Counted from the stretch's first letter, positions 24,932 through 34,341 are shown. The stretch: DNA of 64,000 bases from Gordonia effusa NBRC 100432 (GCF_000241305.1 NZ_BAEH01000036.1:1-64000); one strand, 5' to 3'. Numbers and translations: made by a program. Notes: generated from the letters alone by a model not told the origin.

Positions 24932-27808
24932 GTGCCCGTGATTTCAGTGCTGGTCGCGCTATGCGTGTGCGCGCTTCTAGCACCAATGATCATCATGCGA
25001 CTGGGTACGCGCGGGTTCTACGTCCTGGCCCTCGCACCGGCCGCGGCGTTGCTCTGGCTTGTCTTGAACTGGCCGACCGCCGGCTCGCCGTATACCGAAA
25101 CGCTCGAGTGGGTTCCGGGGCTGCACATGTCGATCGTGCTGCGGATGGACACTCTCGCCGCGATCATGTCGATACTCATCCTCGGCATCGGCGCGCTCGT
25201 ATTGTGTTACTGCGCCAACTATTTCGACGAGGTGCGACCGCGCGTCGCGACCTTCGGCGGCGAGATGATCGCTTTTGCCGCCGCGATGTTCGGGCTCGTG
25301 GTCTCCGACAACATGCTGGTGCTGTACGTCTTCTGGGAAGCCACGACGGTGCTGTCCTTCATGCTCGTCGGCTTCTACGCCATGCGCGCGACGTCGCGTC
25401 GCGCGGCTACCCAAGCCCTGCTGGTGACCACCCTGGGCGGACTCGCCATGCTCGGCGGCATCATCATGCTCGGCGAGCGGGCCGGCAGTTATCTGCTGTC
25501 GGACATCCTGGCGAATCCTCCCGCGTCGTCGACGTTGATCGACACCGCGGTTGTCCTGATACTCATTGGCGCACTGAGCAAATCGGCTATCGTCCCGTTC
25601 CACTTCTGGCTGCCCGGCGCGATGGCCGCGCCCACTCCGGTGAGCGCTTACCTGCACGCCGCGGCAATGGTGAAGGCCGGTATCTACCTGGTCGCCCGCC
25701 TGGCGCCGGCATTCGCGACGACGGTCAGTTGGCATGCGGTGGTCATCACCCTGGGCCTGGTCACCATGATCCTGGGTGGCTGGCGGTCCCTGCGCGAACT
25801 CGACCTCAAACTGATCCTGGCTTTCGGCACGGTCTCCCAACTCGGCTTCTTGACCGTGCTGGTCGGTATCGGCGATGCGAATGTCGCGATGGCGGGTTTG
25901 ACCATGCTGGTCGCACACGCGCTGTTCAAGGCATGTCTGTTCATGGTGGTCGGCATCATCGACCACGCCACCGGCACGCGTGATCTTCGACGCCTTGCCC
26001 GGTTGGGTGAGCGACTTCCGGTACTCGCACTGACCGCTGCCATAGCCGCCGCCAGCATGGGCGGGCTGCCGTTCACCATCGGATTCGTCGGCAAGGAAAC
26101 CGCTTTCGGCTCGGTGTGGACCAGTGGGGCGTTATCGGACTGGCAGGACAAGGTCGTCGACTTCACGCTCCTCGCGGGGTCGATTCTCACCTTCGCCTAC
26201 GCGACGCGTTTCCTGTGGGGCGCCTTCGGCCGCAAGGTCCGCAAGTCTCCTACATCGGCGGTACGCGACATGCATCCGCCGAACCGGATGTTCCTATTCG
26301 CTCCAATCCTGTTGGCACTGTTGGGTGTTGTCGCCGGATTCCTCAGCCCACTCCTGGGTGATCTCTTCGAGCCGTACGCGCATTCGCTGCCCACCTACGG
26401 CCACGAGATCGAGCATCTGGCGATGTGGCACGGGTTTGGTCTGCCAGTGGTGTTCTCACTCGTCGCGATCGTCGGCGGCGTGTTGGTCTTCCTCGTCGTG
26501 CGAGCGCAACGTGACCACCTCTTCGTGCATCGCCCGCTGGTCAATGCCGACCGCATCTACGACGCCGTGTTGCGTGGCGCCGACATCGCTTCGCTAACAC
26601 TGACCCGTAACACCCAACGCGGGTCCCTCCCGATTACCGTCGGCGTCATTCTGCTGACCACCATCGCGCTGCCGGTAGCAATGCTCTTCACCGGAAGCCG
26701 AAACACCCTGTCTATCAAGGGTTTCGAGAACGCCGCGCAAATCGTGATCGCCGCTGTCATCGTCACCGCCGGCGTAACGGCCACGCTGCTGCGTAACCGG
26801 TTGGCCGCGGTGATCGTCGTCAGCGTCACCGGTTACGGCTGCGCCGCTCTGTTCGCGCTCTACGGCGCACCCGACCTCGCCCTCACCCAATTCCTGGTGG
26901 AAACACTCACCCTGGTGATCTTTGTGTTGGTGCTGCGAAAGCTGCCCGCGGAACCAGAACCCCGGCATTCCACCGGCTTTCGACCGTTACGTGCGGCGCT
27001 CGCACTGGCTTTCGGCGCGACCCTCGTCGGAATCGGTCTATTCGCCGCCGCGGCCCGCGACACCACGCCGGTTCAAGTCGATCTCCCCGGTGCCGCATAC
27101 ACTTTCGGCCACGGCGCCAACGCGGTGAACGTCATTTTGGTCGATATCCGCGCCTGGGACACCCTCGGCGAAGTATCCGTCCTCATCGTCGCGGCAACCG
27201 GTGTCGCGTCAATGGTGTTCCGCAACAGGCGTTTTGGGGCCGCACCCCGAGTCGCCGACGCAATGGCGATGTCCGACATCGACGACGATCCAATCCCACC
27301 CGATCGCACCACCTGGCTCAAGGGAAGCGACCTGCGCGACCCTCGGCATCGTTCGATGGTGTTGGAAGCCACTACCCGCCTCATCTTCCCGACGATGGTC
27401 GTACTGTCGGTCTACTTCTTCTACGCCGGACACAACGCACCCGGCGGCGGTTTCGCCGGCGGACTCACGATGGGTCTGGCGCTGGTGCTGCGCTATCTCG
27501 CGGGTGGGCGGTATGAACTCGGCGAGGCGTTGCCGGTCGAACCGGGCAAGATCCTGGGCGCGGGCCTGGCCGTCTCGGCGGGCACCGCTATCGCGTCGCT
27601 TCTCGTCGGTGCACCGGCATTGTCGTCGGCGATGGTCAGTTTCTCGCTGCCGGTGCTCGGCGATATCAAGATCGTCACCGCACTGTTCTTCGACCTCGGC
27701 ATATACCTGATCGTGGTCGGCCTGGTTCTCGACATTCTGCGCAGTCTCGGTGCCCGCCTGGACGTCGAGACTCAGCAGATCAGCGGCTCACGGGCGGTGA
27801 GCGCATGA
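24932..27808 (+). CDS. mnhA: Na+/H+ antiporter subunit A fused to subunit B (Mrp/Mnh)
   Basis: A 958-residue multi-spanning protein. The first ~750 residues match MrpA/NuoL: SDNMLVLYVFWEATTVLSFM, LSKSAIVPFHFWLPGAMAAP with the conserved Lys, SAYLHAAAMVKAGIYLVARL and TFGTVSQLGFLTVLVGIG. The last ~180 residues (RLIFPTMVVLSVYFFYAGHN, APGGGFAGGLTMG) are an MrpB domain, so A and B are fused, an arrangement common in actinobacteria. GTG 24932 or GTG 24938 may be the start (GGAG is better spaced for the second). First gene of a mnhAB-C-D-E-F-G operon with overlapping ends. The complex exports Na+ in exchange for H+. Confidence 0.94.
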   Translation: MPVISVLVALCVCALLAPMIIMRLGTRGFYVLALAPAAALLWLVLNWPTAGSPYTETLEWVPGLHMSIVLRMDTLAAIMSILILGIGALVLCYCANYFDEVRPRVATFGGEMIAFAAAMFGLVVSDNMLVLYVFWEATTVLSFMLVGFYAMRATSRRAATQALLVTTLGGLAMLGGIIMLGERAGSYLLSDILANPPASSTLIDTAVVLILIGALSKSAIVPFHFWLPGAMAAPTPVSAYLHAAAMVKAGIYLVARLAPAFATTVSWHAVVITLGLVTMILGGWRSLRELDLKLILAFGTVSQLGFLTVLVGIGDANVAMAGLTMLVAHALFKACLFMVVGIIDHATGTRDLRRLARLGERLPVLALTAAIAAASMGGLPFTIGFVGKETAFGSVWTSGALSDWQDKVVDFTLLAGSILTFAYATRFLWGAFGRKVRKSPTSAVRDMHPPNRMFLFAPILLALLGVVAGFLSPLLGDLFEPYAHSLPTYGHEIEHLAMWHGFGLPVVFSLVAIVGGVLVFLVVRAQRDHLFVHRPLVNADRIYDAVLRGADIASLTLTRNTQRGSLPITVGVILLTTIALPVAMLFTGSRNTLSIKGFENAAQIVIAAVIVTAGVTATLLRNRLAAVIVVSVTGYGCAALFALYGAPDLALTQFLVETLTLVIFVLVLRKLPAEPEPRHSTGFRPLRAALALAFGATLVGIGLFAAAARDTTPVQVDLPGAAYTFGHGANAVNVILVDIRAWDTLGEVSVLIVAATGVASMVFRNRRFGAAPRVADAMAMSDIDDDPIPPDRTTWLKGSDLRDPRHRSMVLEATTRLIFPTMVVLSVYFFYAGHNAPGGGFAGGLTMGLALVLRYLAGGRYELGEALPVEPGKILGAGLAVSAGTAIASLLVGAPALSSAMVSFSLPVLGDIKIVTALFFDLGIYLIVVGLVLDILRSLGARLDVETQQISGSRAVSA

Positions 27809-28395
27809 GCGTCAATCTCGGTCTCCTCGTCGCCGCCGGAATTCTCGGTGCCGCTGGCGCCTACCTGCTGATGGAACGCTCGCTGGTCCGCATGCTGCTC
27901 GGCCTGATCCTCGCGGGCAATGGCATCAATATGCTCATCATCGTCATCACCGGCGGCATGGGTAATCCGCCGATCAAAGGTCAGACCGCCGCCGACCGTT
28001 CCCAGGACGCCGACCCACTCGCGCAGGCGATGGTGCTCACCGCGATCGTGTTGACGATGGGCGTCGCCGCTTTCGTGCTGGCGCTGGTCTACCGGCTCTT
28101 CGTCCTCAATCGAGATGACGACGACGTCGAAGACGACACTGAGGACGTCAAGATTCTGACTAGCTCAATCCACACCGCTCCCGACCGCGACCGCAGTGAC
28201 GATCCGATCACCGGCGCCGATACCGCCGCGGGTGACTACTTCGACGACGACGGAAATCCGCTCACCGCAGAGGAATTCGTGGCCCGCAAGGTCATCGAAA
28301 CCGACCTCATGCCGGAGGAGGTCGCCGACATCGTCGACGAACTCTGCCTCGATGACACGACCGAGTCCGAGTCGGCGGGGGAGGCTCGCGAATGA
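27805..28395 (+). CDS. mnhC: Na+/H+ antiporter subunit C (Mrp/Mnh), with acidic C-terminal extension
   Basis: A NuoK-like subunit. Three hydrophobic helices lie within the first ~110 residues: GLLVAAGILGAAGAYLLMER, LLGLILAGNGINMLIIVITG and AMVLTAIVLTMGVAAFVLAL. The family is usually about 110-125 residues; this one has 196. The extra ~85 residues are hydrophilic and strongly acidic (NRDDDDVEDDTEDVK, later EVADIVDELCLDD) and should lie on one membrane face. Start ATG 27805 overlaps mnhA; the stop overlaps mnhD. Confidence 0.92.
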   Translation: MSVNLGLLVAAGILGAAGAYLLMERSLVRMLLGLILAGNGINMLIIVITGGMGNPPIKGQTAADRSQDADPLAQAMVLTAIVLTMGVAAFVLALVYRLFVLNRDDDDVEDDTEDVKILTSSIHTAPDRDRSDDPITGADTAAGDYFDDDGNPLTAEEFVARKVIETDLMPEEVADIVDELCLDDTTESESAGEARE

Positions 28396-30026
28396 CCCCC
28401 CACAGTTCGTGGATCACCACGCTGATCGTCTTGCCAACCCTGGTACCTCTCGGCGCGGCCGCGTTGACTCTGCTGCAGGGTCGCCACCCCCGCTTCCAGC
28501 GGGCCGTAACCGTCGCCGCGATCACGGTCGCGCTGATCGCATCAAGTCTGATGCTGTATCTGACGAATGAGAACGGCACCTATGCCGTCCACATCGGCGG
28601 CTGGGGCGAGAAGGGATTTCCGAACGGACCGCTGGGTATCACGCTGGTCGTCGATCAGTTGTCGGCGCTGATGCTGGTGGTGTCGACGACGGTGCTGCTG
28701 TTCGTGGTCATCTACGCCATCGGCCAGGGTATCCGCGACGGCACCACGCAGCAGCCGGTGTCGATCTTCCTGCCGACGTACCTGATCCTGTGCGCCGGAG
28801 TCTGTAACGCCTTCCTCGCCGGCGATTTGTTCAACCTATTCGTCTCCTTCGAGGTGCTGCTGGCGGCAAGTTTCGTCCTGCTGACGCTGGGTGCCAGCGG
28901 CGACCGGGTTCGCGCCGGAGCCTCGTACGTGATCGTCTCGATGGTCTCGTCACTGATCTTCCTGGTTGGCATCGCATTCGCCTATGCCACCACCGGCACG
29001 CTGAACCTCGCCGAGATGGCGATCCGACTCGACGACGTTCCGTCGGGAACACGCAATGCCCTCTACGCGGTGCTACTCGTCGCCTTCGGCATCAAGGCAG
29101 CCGTCTTCCCGCTGTCGACGTGGCTACCGGACTCCTACCCCACCGCTCCCGCACCGGTCACCGCGGTGTTCGCCGGCTTGCTGACCAAAGTCGGCGTGTA
29201 CGCGATCATCCGCACGCACACATTGCTGTTCCCCGGCGGATCGATGGACACGATTCTGCTCGTCGCCGGATTGCTGACGATGCTCGTCGGCATCGCGGGT
29301 GCCATCGCACAGTCCGACATCAAACGTCTACTCTCGTTCACCCTGGTCAGCCACATCGGCTATATGATCTTCGGCATCGCGTTATCGTCGGAGTTCGGGT
29401 TGTCCGCGGCGATTTACTATGTGGCACACCACATTCTGGTGCAAACGACACTCTTCTTAGTGGTCGGCCTCATCGAACGCCAAGCCGGATCAGCGTCGCT
29501 GCGCCGCCTCGGTGGCCTGATCGCGAGCCCGCTACTCGCGGTGTTGTATTTGATACCCGGTTTGAATCTCGGTGGTATTCCGCCATTTTCCGGGTTTATC
29601 GGCAAGGTCGCGTTACTGGAGGCGGGCGCACAAGACGGGTCTGTCCTGGCCTGGTTGCTGGTTGCCGGCTCACTGGTGACCAGCCTGTTGACGCTCTATG
29701 TGGTCGCACGTGTGTGGACTAAAGGCTTCTGGCGGCCCCGCGCCGATGCGCCCGAAGGCGAACTCTCGGACGCCGGACCGTCGGCGTTGGTCGATGAAAG
29801 CACCGACTCGGCATTCGCCGAACGCGCCGACGTTGGCCGGATGCCACCGGCGATGGTGTTGCCGACGGTCGCCATGGTCATCGTCGGCCTGGCGATGACC
29901 ATCTGGGCGGGCCCGATCATCGCCTACACCGAACGCGCAGCCCACGACATCACTTCGCGCACCGTCTATCTCGACGCGGTGCTCGGCCCCAATTCGCTCG
30001 ACGGCACCGCGAAAGGGGGCAACTGA
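28392..30026 (+). CDS. mnhD: Na+/H+ antiporter subunit D (Mrp/Mnh)
   Basis: A 544-residue NuoM/N-like antiporter subunit with about 14 hydrophobic helices. Key segments are FLAGDLFNLFVSFEVLLAAS (conserved Glu in the proton path), FGIKAAVFPLSTWLPDSYPT (conserved Lys), PAPVTAVFAGLLTKVGVYAI and SDIKRLLSFTLVSHIGYMIF. A hydrophilic cytoplasmic loop near residues 440-490 is rich in Asp/Glu. It overlaps mnhC at its start, and its last base is the first base of the mnhE ATG region. Confidence 0.94.
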   Translation: MTPHSSWITTLIVLPTLVPLGAAALTLLQGRHPRFQRAVTVAAITVALIASSLMLYLTNENGTYAVHIGGWGEKGFPNGPLGITLVVDQLSALMLVVSTTVLLFVVIYAIGQGIRDGTTQQPVSIFLPTYLILCAGVCNAFLAGDLFNLFVSFEVLLAASFVLLTLGASGDRVRAGASYVIVSMVSSLIFLVGIAFAYATTGTLNLAEMAIRLDDVPSGTRNALYAVLLVAFGIKAAVFPLSTWLPDSYPTAPAPVTAVFAGLLTKVGVYAIIRTHTLLFPGGSMDTILLVAGLLTMLVGIAGAIAQSDIKRLLSFTLVSHIGYMIFGIALSSEFGLSAAIYYVAHHILVQTTLFLVVGLIERQAGSASLRRLGGLIASPLLAVLYLIPGLNLGGIPPFSGFIGKVALLEAGAQDGSVLAWLLVAGSLVTSLLTLYVVARVWTKGFWRPRADAPEGELSDAGPSALVDESTDSAFAERADVGRMPPAMVLPTVAMVIVGLAMTIWAGPIIAYTERAAHDITSRTVYLDAVLGPNSLDGTAKGGN

Positions 30027-30700
30027 TGTCGTTCCGGTCCGCGGTTGTCAACGCGTGGCGGCTTAGTCTGTTGTCCATTTTCTGGGCGGTGGTATCGGCT
30101 CTCGTCTGGGTGCGCGGGCATATTCGGCTGCCGCGCTGGCTCGGTAGCGACAGTCGCGAGGTCGCCGTCCGGTTGTGGACGCTGGCGTGGCTGACTTTCG
30201 TGTGGGTACTGCTGTGGGGTGTGGTGTCGTGGGCGAATGTTATTGCGGGACTTGTCCTCGCGATCGCGGTCGTGACACTTCTGCCACTGCCGCGCGTACC
30301 GGTCGAGGGTCGTATCCATCCGTTGTCGTTGGCAATCTTGGTGATTCGGCTGCTCTACGACTTCGCGGTGTCGAGTTTCCAGGTCGGCTGGATGGCGCTT
30401 CGGCCGGGTAAGCCGCCGCTGGGCGCGGTCGTTCGCGTGCGCGTGGCCATCAAATCCGACATGGTACTGACCCTGGCTATCGACTATCTCAACCTCGTAC
30501 CCGGCACGATGGTGGTGGAACTCGACCACCGACGTCGACTGTTATATGTCCACGTCTTCGACGTAAGCAGTGAACGTCGGGTACGCGCCTTCTACCGACA
30601 GGTCGCCTACACGGAGAAAATGTTCATCAAGGCATTCGAGCGGGACAGCGAATGGCACCCCAGCCCGTATCACGGCATCGACGACGAGGAGCGAGCATGA
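30026..30700 (+). CDS. mnhE: Na+/H+ antiporter subunit E (Mrp/Mnh)
   Basis: A 224-residue MrpE-like protein. The N-terminal part has hydrophobic helices (LTFVWVLLWGVVSWANVIAG, ILVIRLLYDFAVSSFQVGWM). It is followed by the cytosolic alpha/beta domain characteristic of the family, with VRVRVAIKSDMVLTLAIDYL, VPGTMVVELDHRRRLLYVHV and a C-terminal helix with EKMFIKAFE. The extended basic N-terminus (~45 residues) is longer than in Bacillus MrpE. Overlaps mnhD by one base and mnhF by ATGA. Confidence 0.92.
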   Translation: MSFRSAVVNAWRLSLLSIFWAVVSALVWVRGHIRLPRWLGSDSREVAVRLWTLAWLTFVWVLLWGVVSWANVIAGLVLAIAVVTLLPLPRVPVEGRIHPLSLAILVIRLLYDFAVSSFQVGWMALRPGKPPLGAVVRVRVAIKSDMVLTLAIDYLNLVPGTMVVELDHRRRLLYVHVFDVSSERRVRAFYRQVAYTEKMFIKAFERDSEWHPSPYHGIDDEERA

Positions 30701-30972
30701 ACTCGGTGATGCAGACGGCGTGGTCCATCGCGGGCGCGGTGTTGCTGATCTCGGCAGCACTGACCACCTACCGGATCTTGCGCGGCCCAAGCACATTGGA
30801 CCGGCTCGTCGCGGCCGATGTGCTCATCGCATTGACAATGTGCGGCCTCGCGTTGTGGGCCGCGATCAGCAGGGACTCCACCGTCGTCCCGTCCATCGTC
30901 GCGATCGCGCTGGTCAACTTCCTCGGATCATTGGCCGTCGCTCGCTTTCGCGTTCGGGATGATCAGCAATGA
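30697..30972 (+). CDS. mnhF: Na+/H+ antiporter subunit F (Mrp/Mnh)
   Basis: A 91-residue small membrane subunit with three hydrophobic helices. YRILRGPSTLDRLVAADVLI is the conserved MrpF segment (R-G-P-[ST]-x-x-D-R-[LV]). Start ATG 30697 lies in the ATGA overlap with mnhE; the reading frame is open earlier but that part is inside mnhE. The stop overlaps the start of mnhG. Confidence 0.93.
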   Translation: MNSVMQTAWSIAGAVLLISAALTTYRILRGPSTLDRLVAADVLIALTMCGLALWAAISRDSTVVPSIVAIALVNFLGSLAVARFRVRDDQQ

Positions 30973-31307
30973 TCGGCGACATCATCAGCACGACGCTGAT
31001 TCTGCTCGGCGCCCTGGTAGCCCTCACCGCGTCGATCGGGTTGGTGCGCTTCCCAGACACCCTCAGTCGGATGCACGCCGCCACTAAGCCGCAGACTTTC
31101 GGGTTGCTGCTCATCCTGGCCGGAGCGTCAATTCGCTTGGCGGGCAACGTCGATGTCGGCATGCTGATCTTGGCGGGGCTATTCGCGTTGATCACCGCTC
31201 CGGTGGTCGCACACCGGATAGGACGGTTGGTCTACCGCGAACAGCGAGCTCAGGACGGGCTGTCCAATTCAGAACCGGAACCGGAGTCCGAGTCGCCGAA
31301 ACCGTAG
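30969..31307 (+). CDS. mnhG: Na+/H+ antiporter subunit G (Mrp/Mnh)
   Basis: A 112-residue last subunit of the Mrp complex. The N-terminal helix TLILLGALVALTASIGLVRF runs into PDTLSRMHAATKPQTFGLLL, the hallmark MrpG motif (R-[FL]-P-D-x-x-x-R-[LM]-H-A). Two further helices and a short acidic Pro/Glu/Ser tail (EPEPESESPKP) follow. It ends the antiporter operon; the next gene is convergent. Confidence 0.93.
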   Translation: MIGDIISTTLILLGALVALTASIGLVRFPDTLSRMHAATKPQTFGLLLILAGASIRLAGNVDVGMLILAGLFALITAPVVAHRIGRLVYREQRAQDGLSNSEPEPESESPKP

Positions 31308-31383
31308 TCAGTCGCAAACCCGACTCGCGCAGACAATCCCGACACCAAAACGGGGTCGGATCTGTCGCCCAGAGTGGGGTTTA

Positions 31384-32529
31384 CTAACCCAGTTCTGCGA
31401 CAATCGAACTCACGACGTCGCGCATATCGGCACTCCGTGCGTAGGCCTGTCGCTGCCGCTGGTACGACGCGCCCCGGCGAATGATCTCTTCCACACCGGC
31501 GAGTTCGTCGACGCACAACAGTTCCCGCGCGATTGGCGCTAGCCGCTCCAAGATGTCGGCCAAGTCGTCGGTGACCAACCGCTCGTTGCACTGCGCATCC
31601 TGGATGACGATCGCATCGAGCCCGTATCGCGCTGCGCGCCACTTGTTTTCCTGCACCAGCCAGGGTGCCATCTGCGGCAGCGTCGCCGATGGATCAGTGC
31701 GCCGATCTTCGGTTAGCGTCCGATCGAGATAGACGATCAGGCAGTGCGTCAATGCGACAAGGGCGGACAGCTCGCGCGTATTCGACACTCCGTCGCAGAT
31801 CCGCACTTCGATTGTGCCCAAGTGCGGCGATGGCCTTATATCCCAACGGATTTCGTTGAGATGGTCGATAATGCCGGTCGTCTTCTGGTCGGCGACGAAG
31901 GCTTCGAATTCCGACCATTGAGTGAACTGGAAGGGCAAGCCGGCGGTCGGCAACTGCTGGAACATCATCGCGCGATTACTGGCGTAGGCGGTGTCTTGAC
32001 CCGACCACATCGGCGACGACGCCGACAACGCCAGTAGATGCGGGTAGTACTTGAGCAAGGCAGAGACGATCGGTAAAACCTTGTCGCGGTGGGAGATTCC
32101 GACGTGTACGTGTACTCCCCAGATAAGCATCTGACGACCCCACCATTGGGTCCGCTCGATCAGCTCGGCGTATCGATGCCCCTCGGTGAGTAACTGCGTC
32201 GACCACTGCGCGAACGGATGCGTTCCGGCCCCGTACAGGTCAACGCCGAGCCCGTCGGCAACCGAGCGCACCAGCGAGAGCGTATCCCCGACGTCGGCGA
32301 CCGCTTCGGCAACGGTCGTGGAGACACCGCTGACGAGTTCGACGGTGTTGCGTAACAGTTCTTTGTGCAGTTTGCGGGTGATCTCTTCACCGGCACGCTC
32401 TACTACGCCATCAATAAGCGCCGCAGCCGAATTCGACAGGTCACGAGTATCCCTGTCGACCAGCGCGAACTCCCATTCGACACCCAGCGTCGGCGTCGGC
32501 GATCCCACGAACTCGACCGGAATGATCAT
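31384..32529 (-). CDS. Carboxylate-amine ligase, glutamate-cysteine ligase type 2 family (YbdK-like)
   Basis: A 381-residue GCS2-family enzyme. TLGVEWEFALVDRDT supplies the Glu-rich ATP/metal-binding start of the fold. AELIERTQWWGRQMLIWGVH, HVHVGISHRDKVLPIV and IRWDIRPSPHLGTIEVRICD carry conserved His, Glu and Arg residues. Such proteins join an amine to a glutamate gamma-carboxylate using ATP, but the physiological substrate of YbdK-type enzymes is unsettled. It is the last gene of a leftward block DUF3263 - LytR_C - sodC - ligase that mirrors M. tuberculosis Rv0430-Rv0433 as I recall it. Confidence 0.9.
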   Translation of the reverse strand: MIIPVEFVGSPTPTLGVEWEFALVDRDTRDLSNSAAALIDGVVERAGEEITRKLHKELLRNTVELVSGVSTTVAEAVADVGDTLSLVRSVADGLGVDLYGAGTHPFAQWSTQLLTEGHRYAELIERTQWWGRQMLIWGVHVHVGISHRDKVLPIVSALLKYYPHLLALSASSPMWSGQDTAYASNRAMMFQQLPTAGLPFQFTQWSEFEAFVADQKTTGIIDHLNEIRWDIRPSPHLGTIEVRICDGVSNTRELSALVALTHCLIVYLDRTLTEDRRTDPSATLPQMAPWLVQENKWRAARYGLDAIVIQDAQCNERLVTDDLADILERLAPIARELLCVDELAGVEEIIRRGASYQRQRQAYARSADMRDVVSSIVAELG

Positions 32530-32545
32530 GCACAGCTCACGTAGA

Positions 32546-33226
32546 TCACTCTTTGGCCGTGATCACTCCGCACGCGAGCCGAGGGCCCGCGTCGCCGGTC
32601 TTCATTGTCGTCTGATCCGGCGACGGCGCGTACCGCGTCGGGATGTTGCCGAAATTGTCCGGCTTCTCATGAATCACGATGGACTTTCCGACGATCTGGC
32701 TCAACGTCACCGCATCGGTAGTGGTGATCGTGGTGCCGGTGCCGTTCTTAAGTACGTTGAGCGACACCAGATCTCCGCTCGATGGATGGCCGGTATGGCC
32801 GTCAACTTGCAGGTGTCCACCCGCGCTGCTGAACGGTTCGGTCGTCGACGGATCGCATACGCCATTGGAATGAAGGTGCAAGCCGTGGAAGCCCGCGGCG
32901 ACTCCCTTGGTCACCTCGACGGTGACTTTCACCGCGGCACCCTCGGGTGTGAAGATCGCCGTACCTACTTCATTGTTCTTGGCGTCGACCAGTTTCGCGA
33001 CAGCTCCCACCTTCTCCGACGAGCCGCCGGGGACCGTTACCTCGCCGGGAGGCGCCTGGTCGCCGGTGATGACCGAGGGAGTGGTGCCCGGCACGTCGGT
33101 CGGCTCCTCGCCGTTGCTACAAGCCACCAGGCCGACGGCGACAACGCCGGTCGCGCCGACAGCCGCTACCGCCCGTGCCCACGTGCGGGCAGTCCTCGTG
33201 TTCGATGTTGCCGACCGACTATTCAC
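32546..33226 (-). CDS. sodC: Cu/Zn superoxide dismutase, lipoprotein
   Basis: A 226-residue secreted Cu/Zn SOD. The N-terminus ends in the lipobox GLVAC. The mature enzyme has FHGLHLHSNGVCDPST (first Cu-ligand His pair and disulfide Cys), SAGGHLQVDGHTGHPSSGD (bridging His and Zn ligands), SIVIHEKPDNFG (last Cu His) and TGDAGPRLACGVI with the second disulfide Cys. It detoxifies superoxide at the outer face of the membrane. GTG 33226 is preceded by AAGGAG at good spacing. It ends 16 bases before the ligase gene. Confidence 0.95.
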   Translation of the reverse strand: MNSRSATSNTRTARTWARAVAAVGATGVVAVGLVACSNGEEPTDVPGTTPSVITGDQAPPGEVTVPGGSSEKVGAVAKLVDAKNNEVGTAIFTPEGAAVKVTVEVTKGVAAGFHGLHLHSNGVCDPSTTEPFSSAGGHLQVDGHTGHPSSGDLVSLNVLKNGTGTTITTTDAVTLSQIVGKSIVIHEKPDNFGNIPTRYAPSPDQTTMKTGDAGPRLACGVITAKE

Positions 33227-33247
33227 TGCGACTCCTTGCGGGTTGGG

Positions 33248-33745
33248 TTACGAACGCGAAACCATTACGACCGGAATACCACTGGCGCACTGGGTGAAAC
33301 TCGACGGGCGCTCCTCTACACTCGCGCCACCGGGAACGTCCTTGGCGACTTTCTCGGCCTCCGACTTGGTGTTCCCCGCGTCGCCGTCGGTGTCGTAGAA
33401 GACCGTATTCTCCGTGAAACTCGACGTCGAAAGATTGTGCGGCGACGCGAGCGTATATCCCTTTTCTTTCAACGCATCGGTCACTTCACGCGCCAAACCA
33501 CTGACCGACCCCGCGTTGAATACGCATAGTCGCACGTCGGTGGCTGCCGAGGTCGACGAAGGAGGCGTCTGAGAACTAGCCGAAGACGGTGTGCTGGTGG
33601 CAACTTGGTTCAATGCCGTATCCGGATCGTCGCCACTGGTCGCAACTCTGTGCGCGCCCAATCCTATGCAGGCCACGGCGAGAGCAAGTAACAACATGGC
33701 GCCGGCTCGCAGCGGAAGACGGTTCGGTTCGCGATCTGCATTCAT
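33248..33745 (-). CDS. Membrane-anchored LytR C-terminal-domain protein
   Basis: A protein of about 165 residues with one N-terminal transmembrane segment (AGAMLLLALAVACIGLGAH) and a Ser/Thr/Pro-rich linker. The extracytoplasmic domain starts at VRLCVFNAGSVSGLAREVTD, matching the LytR_C fold (hydrophobic strand, N-[GA]-[ST]-x-x-x-G-L-A). Two Cys (VRLCVF and FTQCASG) may form a disulfide. It resembles M. tuberculosis Rv0431 in position and layout. ATG 33745 follows an in-frame GTG at 33748; either could be used. Probably cell-envelope related. Confidence 0.82.
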   Translation of the reverse strand: MNADREPNRLPLRAGAMLLLALAVACIGLGAHRVATSGDDPDTALNQVATSTPSSASSQTPPSSTSAATDVRLCVFNAGSVSGLAREVTDALKEKGYTLASPHNLSTSSFTENTVFYDTDGDAGNTKSEAEKVAKDVPGGASVEERPSSFTQCASGIPVVMVSRS

Positions 33746-33795
33746 CACGGCAACTTTAACTCACGGCACCGAGTGAGCCGGACAACACAATCGGC

Positions 33796-34152
33796 TCAGG
33801 TGATGTCGAATCCAAGGCGGCGGGCCGCACGTGCTTTCTGACGCGAGGCGCGCAACCGCCGCAGGCGCTTGACCAGCATCGGGTCCGCGGCCAACGCTTC
33901 GGGACGATCGACAAGTGCGTTAAGGACCTGGTAGTAGCGTGTCGCCGACAGACTGAAGAGTTCCTTGATGGCGTCTTCCTTGGCGCCCGCGTACTTCCAC
34001 CACTGGCGTTCGAATGCGAGGATGTCGCGTTCCCGACGCGAAAGGCCGTCCGCGCCAACCTCGTGCGGATCGATATGCGACGAAGCGTCGGCACTGGTCG
34101 CATGCTTGCTCGCATCACCTTGATTCTGACTCTGCGCTGCTGCGCCGTCCAT
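33796..34152 (-). CDS. DUF3263 family protein
   Basis: A 118-residue cytosolic protein. After a hydrophilic 35-residue N-terminus comes a conserved block beginning LSRRERDILAFERQWWKYAG and continuing through LFSLSATRYYQVLNALVDRP to LVKRLRRLRASRQKARAARR. This highly conserved actinobacterial DUF3263 domain looks like a helix-turn-helix with a basic tail, so nucleic-acid binding is plausible but unproven. First gene of the leftward DUF3263 - LytR_C - sodC - ligase block; its promoter must lie in the 34.15-34.47 kb gap. Confidence 0.9.
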   Translation of the reverse strand: MDGAAAQSQNQGDASKHATSADASSHIDPHEVGADGLSRRERDILAFERQWWKYAGAKEDAIKELFSLSATRYYQVLNALVDRPEALAADPMLVKRLRRLRASRQKARAARRLGFDIT

Positions 34153-34341
34153 CTCGCTCCCTGAAAGAATCGCTTGGTGAAAATTACTCTCACACTGCTG
34201 CTCACGACCCGCTGACCTGGGAGTTCCTTCGGCGTGTTCGTACCGAAAGGCAAGTCTGGTCCGAGCAGTTCGGGTTAATCACAGCAATGTTGTTCGTTGA
34301 TATCTAACCACGGCGGCCCACTGGGACACGCGATGACTCGC

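Noticed and set aside
24977-25966. Antisense open frame of 329 codons over mnhA
   Set aside because: Composition is dominated by Arg, Gln, Asp and His, as expected for the reverse complement of membrane-protein codons; mnhA is unambiguous.
34014-34307. Open frame of 97 codons in the gap upstream of the Abi gene
   Set aside because: Mostly antisense to the DUF3263 gene, no ribosome site, no recognisable domain.
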